Positions 8,086 to 16,284 of a stretch of 64,000 nucleotides of DNA are shown here, in pieces. The DNA lies in the NCBI RefSeq assembly GCF_002277025.1, contig NZ_NIWD01000008.1, forward strand, positions 69,413 through 133,412. Reading direction: 5' to 3'. This stretch comes from Sphingopyxis sp. GW247-27LB. GTDB taxonomy: Bacteria; Pseudomonadota; Alphaproteobacteria; Sphingomonadales; Sphingomonadaceae. Made by a program: the position numbers and the translations under genes. Each line of letters starts with the position of its first letter. Positions within the stretch are counted from its first letter, which is position 1. The notes beneath the pieces are model-generated. The model did no database searches. It had not been told where the DNA came from and saw only the letters and a list, made by a program, of their open reading frames with translations.

Positions 8086-10545
8086 ATGGATCGCAATGCT
8101 TCGCGTCATGCAGTTCGTTATGCCGGCCTGGCATCGGTTATCGCGCTCGCCGCCCTGGCGACGCCGGCCTGGGCCCAGGACGACGCACCCGATCCCGCGC
8201 CAACCGAGCAAGCGTCGTCAGGCAATGTGAGCGAGGGCGAGATCATCGTCACCGCGCGGCGGCGCGACGAGCGCCTGATCGATGCCCCCGTCGCGATCAC
8301 CGCGCTCGGCGGCGCGGCGCTCGACAATTACGCCGTCACCGAATTCACCGACATGGCATCGCTCGTCCCGACGATGGTCGCCGGTAAGGCGGCGTCGGGA
8401 TCGTCGGCCAGCATCTTCCTGCGCGGGGTCGGATCGACCGCGCTCAGCGCCGGTTTCGACCAGTCGGTGTCGTTCGTCGTCGACGGCATGCCGATGAGCC
8501 GTGGCCGCGAGATCGGGCTCAGCCAGTATGACGTCCAGCGCGTCGAGGTGCTCAAGGGACCGCAGGCGCTGTTCTTCGGCAAGAATGCGACCGCGGGCCT
8601 GATCTCGGTCACCACCAACAACCCAGGCGATGTGTTCGAGGCGGGGCTGAAGGTCGGCTATGGCTTCGAGGCGAAGGAGAAATATGGCGAGGGCTATATT
8701 TCGGGGCCGCTCGCCGACGGACTTCGCGCGCGTCTGGCGTTCCGCATTTCGGATAGCGAGGGCGCCTTCACCAACACGGCGGCGGAAACCTATATCGATC
8801 CGTTCGGCCTCGAACGCCATCGCAACAGCAAGAATCGCGGCTATGGCCGGACCTACAGTGGCCGCGCGACGATCGAATGGGACGCGGCCGATAATCTGAC
8901 CTTCCAGGTCAAGACCGGTTACACCGACCAGAAGGACGGCGGCCCGACCGATATCATCGAGCGCATCTGCGGCGGCGGCCGCACCGTGCCCTTTGCCGCG
9001 AACGGCATCCCGCCGAGCCCCAATGCCGATTGCGTCATCAACGGCCGTTCGGACAGCTCGACCATTCCCGTCGAGGTCGCGGGGCTCGATTACCGCTATG
9101 CCGGCGACGGCCACATGTATTCGCGGCTGAAGTCGGGCTTCGGCATCCTGACCGCGACCCTGACCAGCGACGTGTTCGACGTCACCTCGATCACTTCCTA
9201 TTACCGCTTCAAGCAGACCGACCTCAACAATGTGTCGGGTGAGGCCTATCCGGCGACCTTCTCGCAGCTTGCCGACTATCGCCAGACGTCGGAGGAACTG
9301 CGCTTCCAGTCGAAGTGGGACGGGCCGGTCAATGTGCTGTTCGGACTGTTCGCGTCGAGCAACAAGTTCATCTTCAACACCGACGCCTATATCTTCCCGT
9401 TGCCGGCCGTCGCCGCGGGCACGACCTATGTGACCTTCAAGCGCGACAACGGCTTTTCGGGCAGTTCGATGTCGGCCTTCGGCGAAGTGACCGCGAACCT
9501 GTCCGACGCGATCGAACTCGCGGCGGGCGCGCGCTACAGCTATGAATCGCGCGACAGCTTCCAGGCGTCGCTCGCCGCCAATCCGGCCTTTGCCGCTGCT
9601 TTCCCCGGTGGAGTGCGCGTCGATGATCGCTATCGTGAGTCGGACGTCTCTCCGCAGGTTACTCTGCGCTACAAGCCGTCGCGCGACCTCACCTTCTATG
9701 CGGCTTATAAGGAAGGCTTCAAATCGGGCGGTTTCAACATTTCGCAGACGTTGACCGCCGGAATGACGCCCGAGCAGCTCGGCGCGGCCGGCAAGTTCGG
9801 CGCCGAGCGCGCCCGCGGCGGCGAAGTCGGCGCCCGCGCGATCCTGATGGGCGGCGCGCTTTCCCTCAATGCCACCGCTTATTATTACGACTATCTCGAC
9901 CTGCAGGTGCAGAATTTCGATCCCGTGACGATCGGCCAGGTCGTAGCGAATGCTGGCACGCTGCGGGTCAAGGGCATCGAGGGCGATTTCAACTGGCGCT
10001 CGGGCGGCTTCTCGCTGCGCGGCGCGGCGGCGTACAATAATGCATCTTACAAGGATTATGTCGGCCAATGCTATGGTGGCCAGACGATCGCGCAGGGTTG
10101 CAACCTGCTCGCGCCCGCGCCTGGAGCCGCCTTCACCAGCCAGGATTATGACGGCCTGACGCCGCCCAAGGCGCCGCGCTTCGCCGGCCGCCTCGGTGCG
10201 AGCTATGAGGTCGAGCTGTCGGGTTCGGGCCTGCGCCTCGAGGCGAGCGGCGATATGAGCTACTCGTCGAAGTATAATTTCTCGGACACGCTGCGTCCCG
10301 ACGCGGTCCAGCCGAGCTTCACGAAGTTCGATGCCTCGCTGCGGCTGAAGGGGCCCGAAGACCGCTGGACCCTGGCACTGATCGGCCGCAACCTCAGCAA
10401 CAAATATATCGTCACCGGCGGCTCGGAAATTCCGTTCACCGGCGGGACCGGCACGGGAACCGCGGGGCCGGGCGTGCTCAGCGACCTGTCGGCCTTCGTC
10501 GACAACCCGCGCGAGTTCTACATCGAGGCGTCCGTGAAATTCTGA
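8086..10545 (+). CDS. TonB-dependent outer-membrane receptor (block 1)
   Basis: An 819-residue TonB-dependent transporter that would import a large or scarce substrate across the outer membrane. It has a signal peptide ending near TPAWAQ, a TonB-box-like GEIIVTARRR, a plug domain with VERVEVLKGPQALFFGKNAT-type sequence, and a C-terminal barrel ending in Phe (FYIEASVKF). The start at 8086 is preceded by GGGAGGAG and gives a normal signal peptide; the frame is open from 8041. The next gene starts inside its stop codon (TGATG), so the receptor and the secreted hydrolase are translationally coupled. It is probably the uptake arm of the block 1 pathway; the substrate is unknown. Confidence 0.93.
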   Translation: MDRNASRHAVRYAGLASVIALAALATPAWAQDDAPDPAPTEQASSGNVSEGEIIVTARRRDERLIDAPVAITALGGAALDNYAVTEFTDMASLVPTMVAGKAASGSSASIFLRGVGSTALSAGFDQSVSFVVDGMPMSRGREIGLSQYDVQRVEVLKGPQALFFGKNATAGLISVTTNNPGDVFEAGLKVGYGFEAKEKYGEGYISGPLADGLRARLAFRISDSEGAFTNTAAETYIDPFGLERHRNSKNRGYGRTYSGRATIEWDAADNLTFQVKTGYTDQKDGGPTDIIERICGGGRTVPFAANGIPPSPNADCVINGRSDSSTIPVEVAGLDYRYAGDGHMYSRLKSGFGILTATLTSDVFDVTSITSYYRFKQTDLNNVSGEAYPATFSQLADYRQTSEELRFQSKWDGPVNVLFGLFASSNKFIFNTDAYIFPLPAVAAGTTYVTFKRDNGFSGSSMSAFGEVTANLSDAIELAAGARYSYESRDSFQASLAANPAFAAAFPGGVRVDDRYRESDVSPQVTLRYKPSRDLTFYAAYKEGFKSGGFNISQTLTAGMTPEQLGAAGKFGAERARGGEVGARAILMGGALSLNATAYYYDYLDLQVQNFDPVTIGQVVANAGTLRVKGIEGDFNWRSGGFSLRGAAAYNNASYKDYVGQCYGGQTIAQGCNLLAPAPGAAFTSQDYDGLTPPKAPRFAGRLGASYEVELSGSGLRLEASGDMSYSSKYNFSDTLRPDAVQPSFTKFDASLRLKGPEDRWTLALIGRNLSNKYIVTGGSEIPFTGGTGTGTAGPGVLSDLSAFVDNPREFYIEASVKF

Positions 10546-11816
10546 TGCCCGCGCTCTCGCCGCGCGCCGCGAGCATGGCCGTGTCCCGATGGAGGCGGAC
10601 CCTCGGGGTGGCGGGCGGGGTGGCGGGCGCGCTGGCGCTCGGCGCTGCAGCGCCAGGGCAAGCCGTCGCGGCGCCAACCGCGGACAATGTCGGTGACGGC
10701 GGGGTTCCGGCTTTCTATGGCTGGCGAGGATCGCTTCCGGCCGAGGCGGGGGTCGTCCTGGCCGAGGAGCCCTTGCCTGCCGACTATTCGGTGCCATCGG
10801 CGGCGCGCGCGGTGCGTATTCTCTACACCGCGCGCGACGGCATCGCCGACACGGGCGTGTTGCCGGTGTCGGCGGCGATCTTCCTGCCGCGGGGCAACCC
10901 GCCGCCGGGTGGCTGGCCGGTCGTCGCCTGGGCGCATGGCACGACGGGCATCGCCGATGTCTGCGCGCCGTCGGCAAGGCCCAGGGGCGATCGCGACAGC
11001 CAATATCTGTCGCGCTGGCTCGACGCGGGATTTGCCGTCGTCGCGAGCGACTATCAGGGGCTCGGAACTCCCGGCATCCATCCCTATTCCAACTATCGCG
11101 CCAGTTCGTACAGCGTGCTCGACAGCGCGCGGGCGATCATCGGCGACCCGCGCTACGGCGCCGCGAACAAGGTCGTGCTCGTCGGTCAGTCGCAGGGCGC
11201 GGGCGTGGTCGTGGCGGCCGCGGGCTATGCGCCCGCCTATGCGCCGGACCTCGCAATCCGCGGCGTGGTCGCGACCGGCGCGCCGAACCTGTCGAAAGAA
11301 GCGATCGAAAGCGGCCTGGCGTCGAGTGCGACCGACGTCATGGTCACGGGCGCCTATGCGATGATCGGCTTCGAGCTCAGCCGCCTGCACGCCGACCTCG
11401 ATTCCGATGTGATCTTCACGCCCGAGGGGCGCGAGATCGAGGCCCTCGTCGCGACCACCTGCCTGCCCGGCGTGATGCAGGCGGCGGCGGAGCGCAACCT
11501 CGACCCCGCGCGAACCTTTCGCCCCGGCATGCTCAAACGCCTCTGGGACACCGACGTCGATCTGCGATCCTTCCCTTCGCTGACGCTGAGCGCGCCGTTG
11601 TTCTTCGGTATCGGTGCCGCGGATACGGCGGCGCTGCCGATGACGACGCTGACGCTGATCAACGACCTGTGCAGCCGCGGCAATACCGTCGAGGCCCGCA
11701 TCTACAAGGACAAGGATCATTCGGGGGTGGTGAACGCCGCGGCCGCCGACGCGATCGGTTTTGCCAGGGCGGCGATCGACGGCGGTCCTGTCGCTGCGAC
11801 CTGCCGCGCTTCGTGA
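10545..11816 (+). CDS. Secreted lipase-like alpha/beta hydrolase
   Basis: A 423-residue protein resembling the secretory lipase family. An Arg-rich start and a hydrophobic stretch (about residues 18-43) ending near QAVA look like a signal peptide. Catalytic features are WAHGTTG (about 129-135), the nucleophile elbow GQSQGAG with Ser216, and a late KDKDHSGVV that may carry the His. It overlaps the TonB receptor stop by one base (TGATG), so both are made together. A hydrolase acting in the periplasm or outside that releases the imported molecule from an ester would fit. The length suits the family; substrate specificity is not readable. Confidence 0.85.
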   Translation: MPALSPRAASMAVSRWRRTLGVAGGVAGALALGAAAPGQAVAAPTADNVGDGGVPAFYGWRGSLPAEAGVVLAEEPLPADYSVPSAARAVRILYTARDGIADTGVLPVSAAIFLPRGNPPPGGWPVVAWAHGTTGIADVCAPSARPRGDRDSQYLSRWLDAGFAVVASDYQGLGTPGIHPYSNYRASSYSVLDSARAIIGDPRYGAANKVVLVGQSQGAGVVVAAAGYAPAYAPDLAIRGVVATGAPNLSKEAIESGLASSATDVMVTGAYAMIGFELSRLHADLDSDVIFTPEGREIEALVATTCLPGVMQAAAERNLDPARTFRPGMLKRLWDTDVDLRSFPSLTLSAPLFFGIGAADTAALPMTTLTLINDLCSRGNTVEARIYKDKDHSGVVNAAAADAIGFARAAIDGGPVAATCRAS

Positions 11817-11832
11817 AGATCGGGCGGGCGCG

Positions 11833-12216
11833 TCAGGCGAGCGTCGTCGTGATCGGCAGCCCGCCCTTCAGCGTCAACGTCACCGGGGTGCGCTCGGCGA
11901 TGTCGGCGAGGCGCGCCTTCTGCGCGTCGTCGAGGCCCGCGATCGTCAACGTGCGGTCGATGTGTATCGCGCCGGGGCCGCCCGAGAGGCGGAGGCCCAC
12001 CTCGACCGATATGAGCGGCCAGTCCTTGCGGTCGGCATACATGCGCAGCGTGATCGCAGTGCACGCGCCGAGGCTGGCGAGCAGCAGGTCGTAGGGCGCG
12101 GGTCCGACCGCGCCACCGCCGAGCGCGGGGGGCTCGTCGGATATCAGCTTGTGGCCGCCGACCTCGATCTCGGTGCGATAGCGATCCTTGCCGATGCGCG
12201 CGGTGCCGTGGGCCAT
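11833..12216 (-). CDS. OsmC-family protein, second conserved Cys missing
   Basis: A 127-residue OsmC/Ohr-fold protein. Cys52 in ASLGACTAITLRMYA matches the conserved nucleophilic Cys. The position of the second conserved Cys, usually in a CPVH-type stretch near the C-terminus, reads ERTPVTLTL here, so Thr replaces it. That argues against classical two-Cys peroxide reduction. It lies 59 bp downstream of the MpaB-like oxygenase gene on the same strand and is probably in its operon. It could have a thiol-based detoxifying or accessory role. Confidence 0.85.
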   Translation of the reverse strand: MAHGTARIGKDRYRTEIEVGGHKLISDEPPALGGGAVGPAPYDLLLASLGACTAITLRMYADRKDWPLISVEVGLRLSGGPGAIHIDRTLTIAGLDDAQKARLADIAERTPVTLTLKGGLPITTTLA

Positions 12217-12275
12217 TTTCCGTCTCCTGCCGTCTTCCGCGCGATCCTTTCACGCGCGGCGGGCGAGGGCAAGCC

Positions 12276-13142
12276 TCAGCGCCAGGCAGTGTCGCCGGGG
12301 AGGCCGAGCCGCTCGGCCGCCTGCCACGCCGGCGAAGCGCGATCCTTGATGCGATCGGCGAGCTTCGCCATCGTCCCCACCATCCACCGGTCGCGGCGGC
12401 CCAGGTCGTAGCGAGGCCCGAGTTCGAGCCGCATGCGCACCGCGGGCGGCAACAGCGACACCGCGGCGCGTGCGAGCGATTTGTGCAGGAAGCGCGGTAC
12501 CGAGGGCGCAGCGCGGCCCGACTGGATGATGTCGAGAAATTCGGTGACGATCGGATGCGGCTCGAAGCGCGGCAACAGCGCCTCCATCATCGCCAGGAAG
12601 TCGGCTTCGGATTTCGGCGTTTCGGTGACGCCATAGAGTGCCGCGACGGGCTCGCCCTCGCGCCAGAAGCGCGCCTGGTCGTCGCGCGAGAGCGGCGTCA
12701 CGAAACGATGATAGGCCTTGAGGAAGCCATATTGGGCGGTCGCATAGACCCAGTTGAGCAGTTCGGGGTCGAGCGCCGAATAGGCTTCGCCCTTCGGCGT
12801 CGTTCCCGACACTTTGGCGTGCATGCGGCCGACCCCGCCGATCACGCGCCGCGCGGTGCTCGCGGGGCCGTAGACGCCCGCCATCGCCGCCATGCCGGTG
12901 CGCCGCGACCGGCCGATCGGGTCGGCCTTGTAGGTCGAATGGTCCCACACCCCCGACCGGATGCGCGCGTCGGCGAATTCGAGCAGCACCGCCGCGACCC
13001 CGCCGACGGCGAGCGCGACCGGATTCTTGAACACCCGCCACTGCACCGAATCGGGCGCGAGCAGCGCGGGCTCGCCGACGGGGCTGGTGAAATCGATCGC
13101 CATCGCGGCGGGTGGACGGCTCATCTGGTTCATGGGACACAT
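12276..13142 (-). CDS. MpaB/DUF2236-family oxygenase
   Basis: A 288-residue protein of the DUF2236/rubber-oxygenase-like family, whose characterised members (MpaB, Lcp) cleave C=C bonds of isoprenoid chains. The family core is visible: RVIGGVGRMHAKVSG (His108), then YSALDPELLNWVYAT. The last segment usually reads WVHAT in relatives I know, so Tyr133 replaces a normally conserved His. The start may be 13142 or the internal ATG at 13133. A TTATCA-N4-TGATAA operator (13173-13188) sits just upstream and is shared with the divergent acyl-CoA dehydrogenase. I infer an oxidising role in block 2, possibly on an isoprenoid substrate. Confidence 0.85.
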   Translation of the reverse strand: MCPMNQMSRPPAAMAIDFTSPVGEPALLAPDSVQWRVFKNPVALAVGGVAAVLLEFADARIRSGVWDHSTYKADPIGRSRRTGMAAMAGVYGPASTARRVIGGVGRMHAKVSGTTPKGEAYSALDPELLNWVYATAQYGFLKAYHRFVTPLSRDDQARFWREGEPVAALYGVTETPKSEADFLAMMEALLPRFEPHPIVTEFLDIIQSGRAAPSVPRFLHKSLARAAVSLLPPAVRMRLELGPRYDLGRRDRWMVGTMAKLADRIKDRASPAWQAAERLGLPGDTAWR

Positions 13143-13172
13143 CCGTTGCGATTGACCTTCGGGATTAAATTG

Positions 13173-13188
13173 TTATCAGATGTGATAA
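13173..13188. promoter_or_regulatory. TetR-type palindromic operator, MpaB-like/acyl-CoA dehydrogenase divergent promoter
   Basis: TTATCAGATGTGATAA: 6-bp arms TTATCA and TGATAA around a 4-bp spacer. It is the same palindrome as at 15573-15588 and 16285-16316. It lies between divergent genes, so one site can control both. Confidence 0.7.
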
Positions 13189-13209
13189 TTGATGGCAACG
13201 GGTGGAATG

Positions 13210-14439
13210 ATGGACCTCGACTGGAGCGATGCCGAAGCGGAATTTGCGCGCGAGATTCGTGCGCTCTTCGAGCGCGAACTGACCCCCGAATTGCGCGCCG
13301 GGGCGGCGGGCATGACCAGCGTCTATGCCGATCATGACGTGTCTATGGCGTGGCAGGCGAAACTTCACGCGCGGGACCTCGCGGCGCCGCACTGGCTGCC
13401 CGAGCATGGCGGGCACGACTGGAGTGCCGCCCAATTCTATCTTTGGGCCCGCGAACGCGCGCGCGCCGGGGTGCCGCCGCTGTCGCCGATGGGCATCCAC
13501 ATGGTCGCGCACGTGATCGCGGCGTTCGGGACCGACGAGCAGAAGGCCTATTTCCTGCCGGGCATCCTGTCAGGCGAGATCTTCTTCTGCCAGGGCTATT
13601 CGGAGCCCGGCGCCGGATCGGACCTCGCGGCGCTGCAGATGAGCGCGGTGGCGGACGGCGACGATTTCGTTCTGAACGGCTCGAAGATCTGGACCACCCA
13701 CGCGGGGGAGGCGAACTGGATTTTCTGCCTCGTCCGCACCGCGAAGGGCGAGCGGCCGCAGCAGGGGATCACCTTCCTGCTGGTGCCGATGGACCAGCCG
13801 GGAGTGACGGTGCGCCCGCTGACGATGATCTCGGGCGAGACGATCCAGGCCGAAGTCTTCTTCGACGACGCACGCTCGGCGAAGGCGAATGTGATCGGCG
13901 CGGTCGATCGCGGCTGGAGCGTCGCCAAATATCTGCTCGAATTCGAACGCGGCGGGTCGGCGCACGCCCCGGCGCTCGCGATGCGGCTCGACGCGCTCGC
14001 GCGCCACGCCGCCGGGACTCCGGCGGGCGAGGGGATGCTCGGCGACGACCCGGTCTTTGCGCACAAGCTCGCGCGTGCGCGCATCCGCATCGACATATTG
14101 GAGATGATCGAGCTGCGCCTGCTGTCGTCGGCGGGACAGGGCGAAAGCGTCGGGGTGATGGCGTCGCTGATGAAAATCATGGCGACCGAGCTTGCCCAGC
14201 ATATCACCGAACTCGGCTATGAGGCCGCAGGACCCGCGGGCACCGCCTTTCAGCCGCACGCGGGGTGCCCGGGCGCCGACGTCCCCGCGCATGCGCCTCC
14301 CGCCGACGGGCACATCACCGGCGAGCCGTGGCAGGCGATCGCGCCGCTGCGCTATTTCAACGAGCGCGCGGGGTCGATCTATGCCGGATCGAACGAGATT
14401 CAGCGCAACATTCTCGCAAAGGCGGTGCTGGGGCTGTAG
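13210..14439 (+). CDS. Acyl-CoA dehydrogenase (larger, 409 residues)
   Basis: A flavin-dependent acyl-CoA dehydrogenase that would introduce a 2,3-double bond into an acyl-CoA. Motifs: CQGYSEPGAGSDLAAL and GSKIWTTHAGEANW for FAD and substrate binding, and the C-terminal RYFNERAGSIYAGSNEIQRN that binds the cofactor of the partner subunit. I choose the ATG at 13210, with GGGTGG upstream; the adjacent ATG at 13207 is possible. A TTG at 13189 directly abuts the operator and is unlikely. It is convergent with a second, shorter dehydrogenase 6 bp away. Unlike paired dehydrogenases form heteromers in steroid side-chain degradation, which is a possible parallel. Confidence 0.92.
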   Translation: MDLDWSDAEAEFAREIRALFERELTPELRAGAAGMTSVYADHDVSMAWQAKLHARDLAAPHWLPEHGGHDWSAAQFYLWARERARAGVPPLSPMGIHMVAHVIAAFGTDEQKAYFLPGILSGEIFFCQGYSEPGAGSDLAALQMSAVADGDDFVLNGSKIWTTHAGEANWIFCLVRTAKGERPQQGITFLLVPMDQPGVTVRPLTMISGETIQAEVFFDDARSAKANVIGAVDRGWSVAKYLLEFERGGSAHAPALAMRLDALARHAAGTPAGEGMLGDDPVFAHKLARARIRIDILEMIELRLLSSAGQGESVGVMASLMKIMATELAQHITELGYEAAGPAGTAFQPHAGCPGADVPAHAPPADGHITGEPWQAIAPLRYFNERAGSIYAGSNEIQRNILAKAVLGL

Positions 14440-14445
14440 CGCAGC

Positions 14446-15543
14446 CTATCCCGCCCGCTTCATCTCCGCCGCGTAGCGCGCGACATGCGCGTCGCTCGTC
14501 CCCAGACGCTGCTCGATCGCGGTGGCGCGCTTGAAATAATGGCCGACGCGCAGTTCCTCGGTCATCCCCATCGCGCCGTGAAGCTGCACCGCTTCCTGCC
14601 CGATCTGGCGGATCGCCTCGTTCGCGGTCGCCTTCGCGGCGGCGCTGGCGCGCGCGTCGCCGGGCTTCAGCGCCGCGAGCAACGCGGCCGCCGAAATCTG
14701 CTCGCGCAGCAGCAGCATGTCGACCATGCGATGCTGGAGCGCCTGGAAGCTCGACAGCGGCTGCCCGAACTGGCGGCGCTGCCGGGTGTAGCCGAGCGTG
14801 TCGTCGAGAAGGACGCGCGCGAGCCCCGCCGCTTCAGCGCACAGCGCCGCGACCGCGGCTTCGACCGCGGCGGCGAGCGCCGCTTCGCCGTCCTGCCCGG
14901 CACCGATCTCGCTCGCGCGCGACACCCACAGGCCGTCGAGCAGCAGGTCGGCGGCGGGCGCGTCGTCGATCGTCCGATAGGTATGGAGCTTGTCGCACAG
15001 CGACGCCGCGGGCAGCAGGAACAGACGGAGACGTCCGCCCTGGTCGCGCGCGGGGAGGATGATGTCGCTCGCTTCGGCGGCGAAGGGTACCGCGATCTTG
15101 TGCCCGGTCAGCGTCCAGCCGTCGGGTGCCGGTTCGGCGCGCGTGCGGATCGCGGCGATATCGCCACGCGTCTGCGGTTCCTCGATCGCGGTGACGACCA
15201 GCGCATCGCCGCGCGCGATCGCTCCGACGCGCGCCTCCTCGCCCAGCGCGAGCAGCAATGTCGCCGACAGGATGTGGCAGTCGATGAAGGGGGTGACGGC
15301 AAGCGCCGCGCCCAGTTCCTCGGCGACGATCGTCGCCGCGACGCGCCCGCCGCCGAAGCCGCCGATGCGTTCGGGAAGCGGCGCGGCGCCGACGCCGATC
15401 GCGGCATCGACCTCGCGCCATGCGGCGAGCTGCGCCTCGGCACCGCGCATTGCGCGCCGTTTCTCGAAGGGAAGCTGCTGCGCCAGAAAACGCGCGAGCG
15501 AGTCGCGCAGCAGCCGTTCTTCCTCGCTAAATTCCAGGTCCAT
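14446..15543 (-). CDS. Acyl-CoA dehydrogenase (shorter, 365 residues)
   Basis: A 365-residue acyl-CoA dehydrogenase-like protein. The N-terminal helical domain starts MDLEFSEEERLLRDSLARF; the C-terminal domain contains RRQFGQPLSSFQALQHRMVDM and QLHGAMGMTEELRVGHYFKR. The N-terminal and middle domains diverge from classical members, as in many steroid or CoA-ester-specific homologues. The start at 15543 gives the canonical N-terminus; an in-frame start at 15579 would lie inside the operator. It lies 32 bp downstream of the TetR gene on the same strand, with operator 15573-15588 in the junction. It may work with the larger dehydrogenase as a heteromer. Confidence 0.9.
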   Translation of the reverse strand: MDLEFSEEERLLRDSLARFLAQQLPFEKRRAMRGAEAQLAAWREVDAAIGVGAAPLPERIGGFGGGRVAATIVAEELGAALAVTPFIDCHILSATLLLALGEEARVGAIARGDALVVTAIEEPQTRGDIAAIRTRAEPAPDGWTLTGHKIAVPFAAEASDIILPARDQGGRLRLFLLPAASLCDKLHTYRTIDDAPAADLLLDGLWVSRASEIGAGQDGEAALAAAVEAAVAALCAEAAGLARVLLDDTLGYTRQRRQFGQPLSSFQALQHRMVDMLLLREQISAAALLAALKPGDARASAAAKATANEAIRQIGQEAVQLHGAMGMTEELRVGHYFKRATAIEQRLGTSDAHVARYAAEMKRAG

Positions 15544-15572
15544 GCCGCCGCCTATGCGCTGCGCGACAAAAA

Positions 15573-15588
15573 TTATCAAGTCTGATAA
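15573..15588. promoter_or_regulatory. TetR-type operator overlapping the tetR stop codon
   Basis: TTATCAAGTCTGATAA, extended to AATTATCA-AGTC-TGATAATT (15571-15590). It overlaps the last codons and stop of the TetR gene and lies 30 bp upstream of the shorter dehydrogenase start, so it would control a promoter within the tetR-dehydrogenase unit. Confidence 0.65.
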
Positions 15589-16223
15589 TTTTTCACCAGC
15601 CCCGCAAGCAATGTCTCGACCGTATGCTGCCGATAGCGCGCGTGCAGATCGTCGTCGGCGTGGGGCTTCCCCTCGAACACCACCTGCAGCGTCAGCCGGT
15701 TCGAATAGAGGCCGTCGGCGGCGCCGATCGTGTTGAAGTAGAAGAGCTTGGGGTCGACGTCGTGGAATTCGCCCGCGGCGATGCCCTCCTCGATGATCCG
15801 CGCCTGCGCGCCCGCGATCTTTTTGAGCAGCTCGTCACCGATGTGCCGCACGCGCTCGGGCTCGGCGTCGCGGACCATATATTGGATCAGCCGGTTGAGG
15901 TAGGGGATGCGGTAATAAGTGTCGACGATGCCCTCCAGATGGATGCGCATCCGTGTCGTGGGGGTGACGTTCAGCCGGAACAGCGCGTCGAGCTGGCGGA
16001 TCGCGCGCAGCACGTCGCGGTCGAGCAGCGCGGCGAGCATCCCCTCCTTGTCGCCGAAATAATAGCGGATCATTCCGTGGTTCACGCCCGCGCGCGCCGC
16101 GATGTCGACGATGCCCACGTCGATCTTGTCCTGTTCGCGCATCAGCGCGCTCGCCGCGTCGAGCAGAGCTTCGCGAATCGACCCTCGCGTCCGGCTTTCG
16201 GTTTTTTCGCTTGCGCTGGCCAT
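15576..16223 (-). CDS. TetR-family transcriptional regulator (block 2)
   Basis: A 215-residue repressor. The HTH is seen at about residues 38-57 (IVDIAARAGVNHGMIRYYFG), followed by DKEGMLAALLDRD. The start at 16223 is chosen because AAGGAG lies 6 bp upstream; the frame stays open to 16595 through the receptor promoter, which cannot all be coding. It is divergent from the TonB receptor gene, with two adjoining palindromes between them, and is followed by the shorter acyl-CoA dehydrogenase. Presence of YTATCANNNNTGATAA at its own promoter and at every other block 2 promoter supports it as the regulator of the block. Confidence 0.9.
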   Translation of the reverse strand: MASASEKTESRTRGSIREALLDAASALMREQDKIDVGIVDIAARAGVNHGMIRYYFGDKEGMLAALLDRDVLRAIRQLDALFRLNVTPTTRMRIHLEGIVDTYYRIPYLNRLIQYMVRDAEPERVRHIGDELLKKIAGAQARIIEEGIAAGEFHDVDPKLFYFNTIGAADGLYSNRLTLQVVFEGKPHADDDLHARYRQHTVETLLAGLVKNYQT

Positions 16224-16284
16224 CTTCGCTCCTTGCGCCCGACAGACCATCCCTCGTCCGAAATTGCAATTGCTGTTGCAATCT

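Noticed and set aside
8218-10977. A 919-codon minus-strand open frame opposite the first TonB receptor
   Set aside because: It is Arg/Ala-rich with no recognisable domain and runs antisense to a clear TonB receptor gene; long antisense frames are expected in GC-rich DNA.
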